From assembly GCA_020050775.1 (NCBI GenBank), contig JAGVKC010000076.1:1-5926 (forward strand): a stretch of DNA of 5,926 bases, in the 5' to 3' direction. Origin of the DNA: Minisyncoccota bacterium. GTDB lineage: Bacteria > Patescibacteriota > Minisyncoccia > Phycocordibacterales > SBAW01. A model generated the notes under the pieces. The model did not search any database, was not told the origin of the DNA, and worked only from the letters and a program-made list of their open reading frames with translations. Shown here piece after piece: positions 1-5,649 of the stretch (its first letter is position 1; the number at the start of each line of letters is the position of its first letter). A program made the position numbers and the translations under genes.

Positions 1-45
1 GAACCTCTGCGAGAGTCATTGCGAGTAACGGTATCGTTTTTTTGG

Positions 46-79
46 ACAAAAGAAAAGGGACCGCGTTGTGCGGCCCCTT
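46..79 (-). terminator. Intrinsic terminator of the zinc-ribbon/DnaA-like gene
   Basis: Read on the minus strand, an 8-bp stem (GGGGCCGC / GCGGTCCC, one G-U wobble at 60/74) closes a 5-base loop (65-69) and is followed by TTTTCTTTTG. It begins a few bases after the TAA stop at 85-87. Stem arms lie at 57-64 and 70-77. The structure and position are those of a Rho-independent terminator ending this minus-strand transcript. Confidence 0.88.
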
Positions 80-84
80 GGGCA

Positions 85-579
85 TTACTTATGTTCGCCG
101 ATGTATTTTTTGTATTCCTCCATCGTGCGTATGGCTCGCAATGCTTCAGAACATAGAGCCAGGTTGGCTTCAATGTTTCTGCGAGCTGTCGACATTGTGG
201 AACGATCTCGCTTCAAAAGATCGCTTGCTTGTACATCGTTCATGAGACAGTCAATCATAACCAGATGCACTGCAGTGTGGCGTGCTGCTATATGCTGGCT
301 ATACCTTTTGTCGGTGAAAAATGTCTCAGGCGATATCTTGAAATACTTGCATACGCAGTAGAGAATTGCCTCGTTTCTATTTGTGGGAGAGGGCGGCAAT
401 GCTGCTTCGATTTCAGATTTAATCTGCACGTTAGACATTGCAACATATGCGGGAGCGACATTGTTGCGAATGCGTTTTGTTAGAGGTGCAGGATGGCTGA
501 AGCAACGTTTACCGTCGTTGTAGCTTGAGAGCGGCTTACCGCACTCTTCGCATAGCCGTTTAGATGCGACTTTGTTCAT
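85..579 (-). CDS. Zinc-ribbon protein with DnaA domain IV-like DNA-binding region
   Basis: This 164-residue protein is probably a sequence-specific DNA-binding protein. Residues 10-29 carry Cys10-x2-Cys13-x12-Cys26-x2-His29, a small zinc ribbon. Residues 68-141 can be aligned by eye to the C-terminal DnaA-box-binding domain of DnaA. The basic loop and following helix match around IAARHTAVHL, and the family signature RDHTTVLHACRKIE appears as RDRSTMSTARRNIE (124-137). By that alignment, E. coli Thr436 and Ala440 are kept, Thr435 becomes Ser and His434 becomes Arg126. There are no Walker motifs, so it is not a replication initiator ATPase. The C-terminal tail (142-164) looks helical and charged. 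The start at 579 is chosen because GGAG lies 7 bases upstream; a longer frame from 666 would translate the preceding terminator. It is the last gene of the minus-strand block. A role as repressor or DnaA-box-binding regulator is inference; a mobile-element regulator is an alternative. Confidence 0.82.
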   Translation of the reverse strand: MNKVASKRLCEECGKPLSSYNDGKRCFSHPAPLTKRIRNNVAPAYVAMSNVQIKSEIEAALPPSPTNRNEAILYCVCKYFKISPETFFTDKRYSQHIAARHTAVHLVMIDCLMNDVQASDLLKRDRSTMSTARRNIEANLALCSEALRAIRTMEEYKKYIGEHK

Positions 580-586
580 CGCAGTA

Positions 587-590
587 CTCC
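587..590 (-). promoter_or_regulatory. Ribosome binding site fixing the start at 579
   Basis: GGAG on the minus strand sits 7 bases before the ATG at 577-579. It supports this internal Met over the in-frame ATG at 666, whose reading would run straight through the terminator hairpin at 625-654. Confidence 0.75.
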
Positions 591-609
591 ATGTACATTG
601 TCTGGCGCA

Positions 610-615
610 AGTATA
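610..615 (-). promoter_or_regulatory. Possible -10 box for the DnaA-IV-like gene
   Basis: TATACT on the minus strand matches TATAAT at 5 of 6 positions and would start transcription about 25 bases before the ATG at 579. It overlaps the end of the preceding terminator's T-tract. No good -35 is found at 16-18 bases, so the site is weak. It would give the downstream gene its own promoter behind the terminator. Confidence 0.3.
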
Positions 616-654
616 AAAAAGTAAAAAGGGATTGCGTCGAAACGCAATCCCTTT
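615..654 (-). terminator. Intrinsic terminator with UUCG loop after the 377-residue gene
   Basis: On the minus strand GGGATTGCGT and ACGCAATCCC (arms 642-651 and 628-637) form a perfect 10-bp stem around a TTCG tetraloop, extended by three A-T pairs. TTTTTAC and TTTTTT follow. It starts a few bases after the TGA stop at 659-661. It should stop most transcription from the upstream gene before the gene at 85-579. Confidence 0.93.
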
Positions 655-658
655 GTAT

Positions 659-1792
659 TCAACCAACCAGCTTCTGGATCTCTTCCAGCCGCCGTTCGGC
701 TTCGAGAACTTCAGGCCTTTCGAGCGAAGCTACGATTCTGGCCTTACGTTCAAGTGCTCCTGCCTTAAGGGAATCAAGAGATTCAATTTCCTTCTCAATT
801 TCCGTAAGACGAACGCGGAGATTGGCAGCAGTGGCAACATGCTTTTCCCAACCTGCGATCTTCTCGGCGACCGAAGCAGCAGTAGCGCCAACCTTCAAAA
901 TTTTAGGGGAAGGAATTGGCTTTGCTTCCGGTACCGGAGGAGTCGGCGGAGTGTTGGTAGCGATAGTGGCTTCAACCTGTTCCGTTTTTGGGGGAACAGG
1001 AAGTTTTGAAAGCCACTGCTTACCAAATTTGTAATGCGTAGGCATGTTCGGAACTTCTTCCAAATGCTCTCGCGAAACGAGTGCAAAGAAAATTTTTCCG
1101 GTTACCTGGTACTTGAAGTGTTCCTTCAGCACCTTGGAACATACCGTGCGCAAAATCAAACCGTTCGGTGACGCATAGGGCACACACTCGTCCATAAACA
1201 ATTCCACAGCCGTTGCATCGTCAGCAAAACGCACAGTCGCAGCTTGCTCAGCCGCAACATGCATCGAATCTGGCATGCTCAAAATGTTGGAATTCGCTGA
1301 TGGCTCAGGAGCGGGCTTGGGCGTTTCCGGACCGAAGTCCATCGACGTGTGTTTGCCGTTACTCAAATGAGAAGTATCGGCAACCCGCATGGAATCAAGT
1401 TTCGGAGCAGGCTCTTCGATATAGTCGAATTCTGTTTCCGCCTTCTTGAGCTTGCTGTGGAAGTCGACTGGTTTCATGCCAGCTGGCGCTAAGATTGCCA
1501 TACTAACGCAGCTATCGTTACCGCGTTCCTGCCATGTGAGGCTAACGCCCCATATTCTATTGCCTGCCGGCGAGCCGATTTGGAGACCCTTTTTGTGTGA
1601 ACCTCCACGTCCAGTCGTTATGACTTGGACAGTGAAATTTCCACCAAAACCAGCATGTTGAAGCAGCCCGGTGAGCTGCTTGGTAAAGGATCGAGAAAGT
1701 TCCCTTTGAACAGTTTCGTGCCCTTTGATATTCAGCGTCGGCGCGGTTTGTCCTTGCGGAGCCCTACCGATAGCCATTGCACCTGGTCGCAT
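659..1792 (-). CDS. Protein of unknown function, coiled-coil C-terminus
   Basis: I do not recognise this 377-residue protein. Residues 20-105 look like a compact alpha/beta domain: a helix at about 27-47, then strands around the glycine-rich GRGGSHKKG (61-69) and NRIWGVSLTWQE. Residues 107-190 are a low-complexity linker rich in Pro, Ser and Ala, containing two copies of Asp-Ser-Met-x-Val-Ala (133-138 and 175-180). Residues 190-265 form a second folded region (VELFMDEC ... YKFGKQWLSKL) that loosely recalls winged-helix tails of phage/plasmid primases; this is a weak resemblance. A Pro-rich stretch (264-297) leads to a charged helical hairpin or coiled coil (about 304-376). There is no signal peptide or membrane segment, so it is probably cytoplasmic. 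The start at 1792 is fixed by AGGGAGGG at 1797-1804. It ends in TGA, which argues against TGA being a sense codon here. It lies upstream of the DnaA-IV-like gene in the same direction. Confidence 0.85.
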   Translation of the reverse strand: MRPGAMAIGRAPQGQTAPTLNIKGHETVQRELSRSFTKQLTGLLQHAGFGGNFTVQVITTGRGGSHKKGLQIGSPAGNRIWGVSLTWQERGNDSCVSMAILAPAGMKPVDFHSKLKKAETEFDYIEEPAPKLDSMRVADTSHLSNGKHTSMDFGPETPKPAPEPSANSNILSMPDSMHVAAEQAATVRFADDATAVELFMDECVPYASPNGLILRTVCSKVLKEHFKYQVTGKIFFALVSREHLEEVPNMPTHYKFGKQWLSKLPVPPKTEQVEATIATNTPPTPPVPEAKPIPSPKILKVGATAASVAEKIAGWEKHVATAANLRVRLTEIEKEIESLDSLKAGALERKARIVASLERPEVLEAERRLEEIQKLVG

Positions 1793-1796
1793 CGTT

Positions 1797-1804
1797 CCCT
1801 CCCT
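1797..1804 (-). promoter_or_regulatory. Strong ribosome binding site (AGGGAGGG)
   Basis: On the minus strand GGAGG lies 5 bases before the ATG at 1790-1792, deciding that start over the in-frame Met at residue 6. The adjoining CCCTTAGGG (1801-1809) is a near-perfect 9-base palindrome overlapping the site, a possible but unproven regulatory element. Confidence 0.75.
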
Positions 1805-1819
1805 AAGGGTTGATGATTG

Positions 1820-1848
1820 TTGAATGAATTGTACTAACCTCTTATGAA
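1820..1848 (+). promoter_or_regulatory. Candidate promoter for the M13 peptidase gene
   Basis: TTGAAT (1820-1825), a 17-base spacer and TATGAA (1843-1848) resemble a sigma-70-type promoter, each box matching 4 of 6 consensus positions. It lies in the 100-base divergent gap, about 45 bases before the peptidase start. Confidence 0.4.
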
Positions 1849-1874
1849 AGTAACATTTTTAGCGTTCCTGTCAA
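1847..1874 (-). promoter_or_regulatory. Candidate promoter for the 377-residue gene
   Basis: On the minus strand a perfect -35 box TTGACA (1874-1869) is followed after 16 bases by TACTTT (1852-1847) preceded by TG, an extended -10 arrangement. The -10 itself is poor (3 of 6). It would overlap the divergent candidate promoter, so transcription in the two directions could interfere. Confidence 0.33.
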
Positions 1875-1892
1875 CCCAGAAAAAGGCTCCCT

Positions 1893-3896
1893 GTGGTAAA
1901 GTGTCAGTATCTTGTGAAAAAGCAGACATCTAAAAAAGAATATTGGGGCTTTGACCGCAAAGATATGGATTTGAGTGTTCGCCCGCAGGATGACTTTTAC
2001 CGTTACTCTAACGGCGGATGGTTAAAGAAAGAAAAAATTCCTCCTACAGAAGCGCGCTGGGGCAGCTTCTATATATTGCGCTACGAAACTGAGAAGCAGT
2101 TGCGCATTCTTATGAAAGAGCTGCTGCGCAGCAAAAAACAGGTACACGGTTCACCTGCTCAATTAGTTGCAGACTACTACCGCTCCGCGGTGGATTTAAA
2201 ACGCCGCAACACGCTCGGCACAAAACCGCTGCAGCCCTATCTACAAGAAATTCGCGCACTTAAAGATAAGAAAGGACTAGTGTCATACCTAAGTCGCGCC
2301 CATGCGTGGGGTGGGCCAGGACCCTTCGGGCTGTTTGTAGACCAAGATGAAAAGCAAAGTTCGCGCTATATTCTCCGCCTCTGGCAGGGCGGTTTGGGTA
2401 TGCCGGACCGTGATTATTACGTCCTTAACGGTCCAGAGCAAAAGCGCGTACGTGATGCGTATCTTCTCCATATCGACACGTTGCTGCGCGCTTGGGGTGT
2501 GCAAAAAAGAGAGCGCTCACAGATGCGCGACACGGTCATGCGCATGGAGACGCGTCTCGCAGAGGCTTCCATGAAAAAAGAAGAAACCCGTGATTCGGAG
2601 AAGACCTATCACAAATATTCTGTCTCAAAACTGAACTCCCATGTGCCACAGATCGACTGGAACGCGTATTTACAAGCGGTAGGAGTAGTACCATCGGATG
2701 TAATCGTGTCTCAGCCAGACTTTTTTGCAGAAGTAGGACGCATGCTCCAAGATATTTCCCTTGAAGATTGGAAGTGCTATTTGGAATGGGAACTCATAAA
2801 CGGTTCTTCTTCCCTTCTATCTACTAAGTTTGTGAAAATTTCGTTCAATTTCTATTCACGAACTTTAGCTGGGGTACAAAAAATGCGTCCACTGTGGCGC
2901 CGCGGCCTAGGTGCAACTAATGGCGCGGTCGGCGAAGCGCTTGGAAAGATGTATATCGATCGTTATTTCCCCCCACACTCTAAAAAAGCTATGGATGCGC
3001 TGGTAACAGACTTGTTTGCTGTATATGCAGAGCGTATGAAGACTCTTCAATGGATGAGTTCTGCTACTAAACGCAAGGGACTCATAAAACTGCGAGCTAT
3101 GAAGCGAAAGATCGGGTATCCTCGGAAATGGGAATCCTTTAAGGGTTTGCGCATTACTCCGAAAGACTACTTCGGTAACGCCGTTAGAACTCATCAGTAC
3201 GAATTCAATAAGCGCATCAAGCGTTTGCGTGGACCAGTCGACAGAGAAGAATGGTTTATGAACCCACAAACCGTAAACGCCTACTTCCACCCAACTCTTA
3301 ATGAGATAGTCTTCCCTGCCGCTATATTGCAGTGGCCGTTCTTCGACCCTAAGGCAGATGCAGCGGTTAATTACGGCGCTATCGGATCAGTGATTGGTCA
3401 TGAAATAACGCATGGTTTTGATGACCAAGGTTCTAAGTACGACGCACGCGGGAATCTAAAATCCTGGTGGAGCAACACTTACCGTAAGAAATTTACGCAG
3501 CGTGCTGATCTGTTGGTAAAGCAGTACAACACGTACAACGTTGCTCCTGGTGTAAATGTAAACGGGCAGCTTACGCTTGGAGAAAATATTGCCGATCTAG
3601 GAGGACTTACTATTGGGTACGAAGCATACCAACGACACCTCACAAAAACAAAAACTCACAGAGATATAGACGGCTTTTCACCTGAGGAGCGTTTCTTCCT
3701 GGGCTTTTCTCAGGCAGAACGCATGCTCACGCGCCCTGAAAGCGAAAAAACTGCGGTGTTAACAGACCCTCATTCTCCATCATCATTTCGTGTTAATGGC
3801 CCCGCTGCTAACTTCGACCCGTTCTACGAAGTCTACAAAGTCAAAAAGGGTGACAAGCTCTATAAAGATTCAAAAAAGCGAGCTCGTATTTGGTAG
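1893..3896 (+). CDS. M13-family zinc metallopeptidase (PepO/neprilysin-like)
   Basis: This is a 667-residue endopeptidase of the neprilysin/PepO family, about the usual full length. The N-terminal domain opens with the family block MDLSVRPQDDFYRYSNGGW (25-43). The catalytic domain has NAYFHP (462-467), the zinc site HEITH (503-507; ligands His503 and His507, base Glu504), then GFDDQGSKYDARGNL, and the third zinc ligand Glu564 in GENIAD with Asp568. DPHSP gives His627, the counterpart of the transition-state-stabilising His711 of human neprilysin, and Arg633 follows in FRVNGP. The C-terminus ends in the typical IW. It is predicted to be active on peptides. No signal peptide or N-terminal membrane anchor is visible, so it is probably cytoplasmic like PepO. 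The GTG at 1893 has AAAAGG six bases upstream; an in-frame GTG at 1914, giving an N-terminus MKKQTSKKEYWGFD, is a reasonable alternative. No terminator follows, so readthrough into the next gene is possible. Confidence 0.97.
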   Translation: MVKCQYLVKKQTSKKEYWGFDRKDMDLSVRPQDDFYRYSNGGWLKKEKIPPTEARWGSFYILRYETEKQLRILMKELLRSKKQVHGSPAQLVADYYRSAVDLKRRNTLGTKPLQPYLQEIRALKDKKGLVSYLSRAHAWGGPGPFGLFVDQDEKQSSRYILRLWQGGLGMPDRDYYVLNGPEQKRVRDAYLLHIDTLLRAWGVQKRERSQMRDTVMRMETRLAEASMKKEETRDSEKTYHKYSVSKLNSHVPQIDWNAYLQAVGVVPSDVIVSQPDFFAEVGRMLQDISLEDWKCYLEWELINGSSSLLSTKFVKISFNFYSRTLAGVQKMRPLWRRGLGATNGAVGEALGKMYIDRYFPPHSKKAMDALVTDLFAVYAERMKTLQWMSSATKRKGLIKLRAMKRKIGYPRKWESFKGLRITPKDYFGNAVRTHQYEFNKRIKRLRGPVDREEWFMNPQTVNAYFHPTLNEIVFPAAILQWPFFDPKADAAVNYGAIGSVIGHEITHGFDDQGSKYDARGNLKSWWSNTYRKKFTQRADLLVKQYNTYNVAPGVNVNGQLTLGENIADLGGLTIGYEAYQRHLTKTKTHRDIDGFSPEERFFLGFSQAERMLTRPESEKTAVLTDPHSPSSFRVNGPAANFDPFYEVYKVKKGDKLYKDSKKRARIW

Positions 3897-3925
3897 TTGA
3901 CCTATTCTCCAGATCCTGATTAAGT
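3897..3925 (+). promoter_or_regulatory. Weak candidate promoter for the membrane protein gene
   Basis: TTGACC (3897-3902) directly follows the peptidase stop. After 17 bases comes TTAAGT (3920-3925), preceded by TG in extended -10 position. The -10 matches only 3 of 6, so this is tentative. The gene may equally be read from the peptidase transcript. Confidence 0.28.
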
Positions 3926-3949
3926 ACTTCTGGAATTGTTCCAATTAAC

Positions 3950-3956
3950 AGGAGGT
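3950..3956 (+). promoter_or_regulatory. Consensus Shine-Dalgarno before a GTG start
   Basis: AGGAGGT lies 4 bases before the GTG at 3961. It is the strongest ribosome binding site in the plus-strand block and supports the non-ATG start of the membrane protein. Confidence 0.85.
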
Positions 3957-3960
3957 TGAC

Positions 3961-4659
3961 GTGGTATTCAAGAAAGGCTTTGAACTGAAATTCTGGCTCA
4001 TTGAAGCTTGTCATCGCATCTTGAGCTTACGTCTGAAAGATACCTGGTTCGTACTCGGGATGCTGGTGCTACTGGCCGTGGGTGCGACATGTACGTACTA
4101 TGGACAAAGCTGGGCCCGCTGGTGGTTATTTGCTCCGACGGCTCCTGAATTCGTACGCAAACTTGAACTAACGCCTCAAGCGGTAGTAATCCGTAATCAG
4201 TCCTTCCAGCCCGGCCTTCCTCATGCGGAAGTCGGACTTGCTGAGTTCAAAAGAACAGTTGCAGACGGACCCTATGCAGTCTCAATTCATTCGGTATGGT
4301 TTGAAGGTGAAGACGGGAGCAATCGGCAATATCTCTCAAGCCGTCTTGTCTATACCGCGAAAGTCCAAAGAGCTGGTATGGAAATGTATCTCGTCGCTCG
4401 TGAATACACGCCAAACTATGGCGCTCAATTCTCAACTGAGAAGAACGAATTTCAATCCGCCTATAATTTCGAGACAAAATTCGATCCAACTCGTCTTCAG
4501 TTCTTCAGCGTTGTTATTGGCACCAACTATCATTCGATAATCGGCTATGTCGCTCTTGTTGTTGCTGGTTTCATTATGTTTGGGATCGGCGCTCTTATGG
4601 CATATTTCGGATGGACCAACGAACTAGCCAGTCGTGTCCCATTTCGTCCTCTAGCATAA
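3961..4659 (+). CDS. Two-pass membrane protein of unknown function
   Basis: I do not recognise the family of this 232-residue protein with certainty. A short basic N-terminal segment (Lys4, Lys5, Lys10, Arg19, Arg24, Lys26) precedes membrane segment 1 at about 29-47. A region of about 140 residues follows (50-190), predicted outside the cytoplasm by the positive-inside rule. Segment 2 runs from about 192 to 217, with a short C-terminal tail inside. The outer region looks strand-rich (for example SSRLVYTAKVQRAGMEMYLV), and DPTRLQFF lies just before segment 2. This layout resembles DUF3592-type proteins, but the resemblance is one of architecture only. It is the second plus-strand gene, 64 bases after the M13 peptidase; whether they cooperate is unknown. 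The GTG start is supported by AGGAGGT at 3950. It ends at TAA immediately before a strong terminator. Confidence 0.88.
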   Translation: MVFKKGFELKFWLIEACHRILSLRLKDTWFVLGMLVLLAVGATCTYYGQSWARWWLFAPTAPEFVRKLELTPQAVVIRNQSFQPGLPHAEVGLAEFKRTVADGPYAVSIHSVWFEGEDGSNRQYLSSRLVYTAKVQRAGMEMYLVAREYTPNYGAQFSTEKNEFQSAYNFETKFDPTRLQFFSVVIGTNYHSIIGYVALVVAGFIMFGIGALMAYFGWTNELASRVPFRPLA

Positions 4660-4662
4660 GTT

Positions 4663-4699
4663 AAAAACCCCTCGGAAATTTCCGAGGGGTTTCTCTTTT
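4663..4699. terminator. Bidirectional terminator between converging genes
   Basis: Bases 4668-4689 are a perfect 22-base inverted repeat: CCCCTCGGAAA followed by its exact complement. It folds into a stem of about 9 bp with a 4-base AATT loop. AAAAA precedes it and TTTCTCTTTT follows, so each strand has a T-rich tract after the stem. It serves the membrane protein gene (stop 4657-4659) and the ung gene (stop 4698-4700, inside the tract). Confidence 0.93.
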
Positions 4700-5363
4700 A
4701 GAGCCAGCCTATTTCTTTTTTCCCTTGCTCGCGCAGATATGCGCTGGTTTTGCTAAACGGCTTACTACCGAAAAATCCGTTGTACGCAGAAAAGGGCGAC
4801 GGGTGCGCAGATTCGATAACCAAGTGTTTAGAGCGATCTATATGTGCACCTTTTTGCCGCGCATAATTGCCCCACAATATAAACACTACACCTTCGCGCT
4901 TTTCTGAAAGTGCTTGTATGGCTGCATCAGTAAATGTTTCCCATCCTTTTGATTGATGAGAGCCTGGAGATGCACCCAGGACCGTAAGCGTTGCATTAAG
5001 AAGCAGTACCCCCTGTCGTGCCCAACGAGAAAGATCGCCGTCTTTATTCTTCAAAGGTCCTACGTCGCTTTCTAATTCTTTAAAAATATTCTGCAGCGAT
5101 GGAGGGAGTTTGGTGTCTTTGCTTACAGCGAATGAAAGGCCATTCGCCTGTCCGGGGCCATGGTACGGGTCTTGGCCTAATATAACGACTCTGACCTCAG
5201 TAAACGGCGTGAGTTCAAATGCGCGAAATATTTCTTTTGGAGGAGGATATACATGTCCTTGTGTATATTCTTCACGAACAAAGGACGTCAGCGCCCCAAA
5301 ATACGGCTTGCCAAATTCTTCTTGCAAGGCCCCTTTCCACGACGACTCTATCCGAACATCCAT
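4698..5363 (-). CDS. ung: Uracil-DNA glycosylase, family 1
   Basis: The 221-residue enzyme removes uracil from DNA, starting base excision repair of deaminated cytosine or misincorporated dUMP. Diagnostic motifs are all present: GQDPYHG (63-69) with catalytic Asp65, the uracil-binding pocket around ANGLSFAV (73-80), GVLLLNATLTV with Asn123, WGNYA (164-168), and the minor-groove loop HPSPFSAY (187-194) with His187, numbered as in E. coli Ung. The length is normal for the family and the protein is cytoplasmic. It is the last gene of a minus-strand repair operon. Its ATG begins one base after the TAA of the alkyltransferase gene (TAAGATG), and no good Shine-Dalgarno precedes it, which points to translational coupling. 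A terminator overlaps its stop. Confidence 0.98.
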   Translation of the reverse strand: MDVRIESSWKGALQEEFGKPYFGALTSFVREEYTQGHVYPPPKEIFRAFELTPFTEVRVVILGQDPYHGPGQANGLSFAVSKDTKLPPSLQNIFKELESDVGPLKNKDGDLSRWARQGVLLLNATLTVLGASPGSHQSKGWETFTDAAIQALSEKREGVVFILWGNYARQKGAHIDRSKHLVIESAHPSPFSAYNGFFGSKPFSKTSAYLREQGKKEIGWL

Positions 5364-5364
5364 C

Positions 5365-5649
5365 TTAGCGGGTGCGATATGCTTCCATCATGAGAAGCTC
5401 CGCCTTGCGGGAAGGTCCGCCGCGGTTATAGCCGCCCATTTTTCCGTCGGCGCGCACTACGCGATGACATGGAATTTTCGAATTGTAGTTCTTAGACATG
5501 ATCATGCCGACAGCGCGAGCTGCGCCAGGCTTTCCTGCTTTTTTAGCAACTTCACCATAGGTCATAGTTTTACCTTTTGGTATCTTTGTCACTATTGCGT
5601 TAACTTTGAGGGCGAACTTAGAAAAGTTGGCCTGTGGTACTTTCCTCAT
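5365..5649 (-). CDS. Minimal methylated-DNA--cysteine S-methyltransferase (MGMT family)
   Basis: This 94-residue protein consists only of the DNA-binding/active-site domain of O6-alkylguanine-DNA alkyltransferases, without the N-terminal domain of Ada-C/Ogt (those proteins are usually about 150-200 residues). Visible features are IPKGKTMTYGEVAKKAG (23-39), the recognition helix GAARAVG (42-48) with the arginine-finger candidate Arg45, and the active site IPCHRV (59-64) with Cys61, then GGYNRGG. Because the acceptor cysteine is kept rather than replaced by Trp as in many ATL proteins, it could reverse O6-alkylguanine by transferring the alkyl group to itself. An ATL-like signalling role is possible given its size. 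The start at 5649 overlaps the end of the upstream nuclease gene by 32 bases and has no clear Shine-Dalgarno. A slightly different start cannot be excluded. It lies directly before ung. Confidence 0.93.
   Translation of the reverse strand: MRKVPQANFSKFALKVNAIVTKIPKGKTMTYGEVAKKAGKPGAARAVGMIMSKNYNSKIPCHRVVRADGKMGGYNRGGPSRKAELLMMEAYRTR

Noticed and set aside
1..19. Possible minus-strand gene start (ATG at 17-19, six codons to the window edge)
   Set aside because: Only six codons are visible and no ribosome binding site precedes it, so it cannot be supported. Bases 1-45 otherwise show nothing recognisable.
42..245. Plus-strand frame opposite the DnaA-IV-like gene
   Set aside because: It begins in the terminator region, has no ribosome binding site, and its protein is unlike any family; it is the shadow of a well-supported minus-strand gene.
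580..666. N-terminal extension of the DnaA-IV-like gene to an in-frame ATG at 666
   Set aside because: It would translate the terminator hairpin of the upstream gene, and it lacks the good ribosome binding site found before 579.
564..1034. 156-codon plus-strand frame opposite the unknown 377-residue gene
   Set aside because: Its Ser/Arg-rich composition is that of an antisense shadow, and it crosses the terminator hairpin.
2907..3290. 127-codon minus-strand frame inside the M13 peptidase gene
   Set aside because: It is antisense to a conserved enzyme and has no start signal or family resemblance.
3932..3944. Short inverted repeat TGGAA-TTG-TTCCA as a terminator of the peptidase gene
   Set aside because: A 5-bp A/T-rich stem with a 3-base loop and no T-tract is too weak to count as a terminator.
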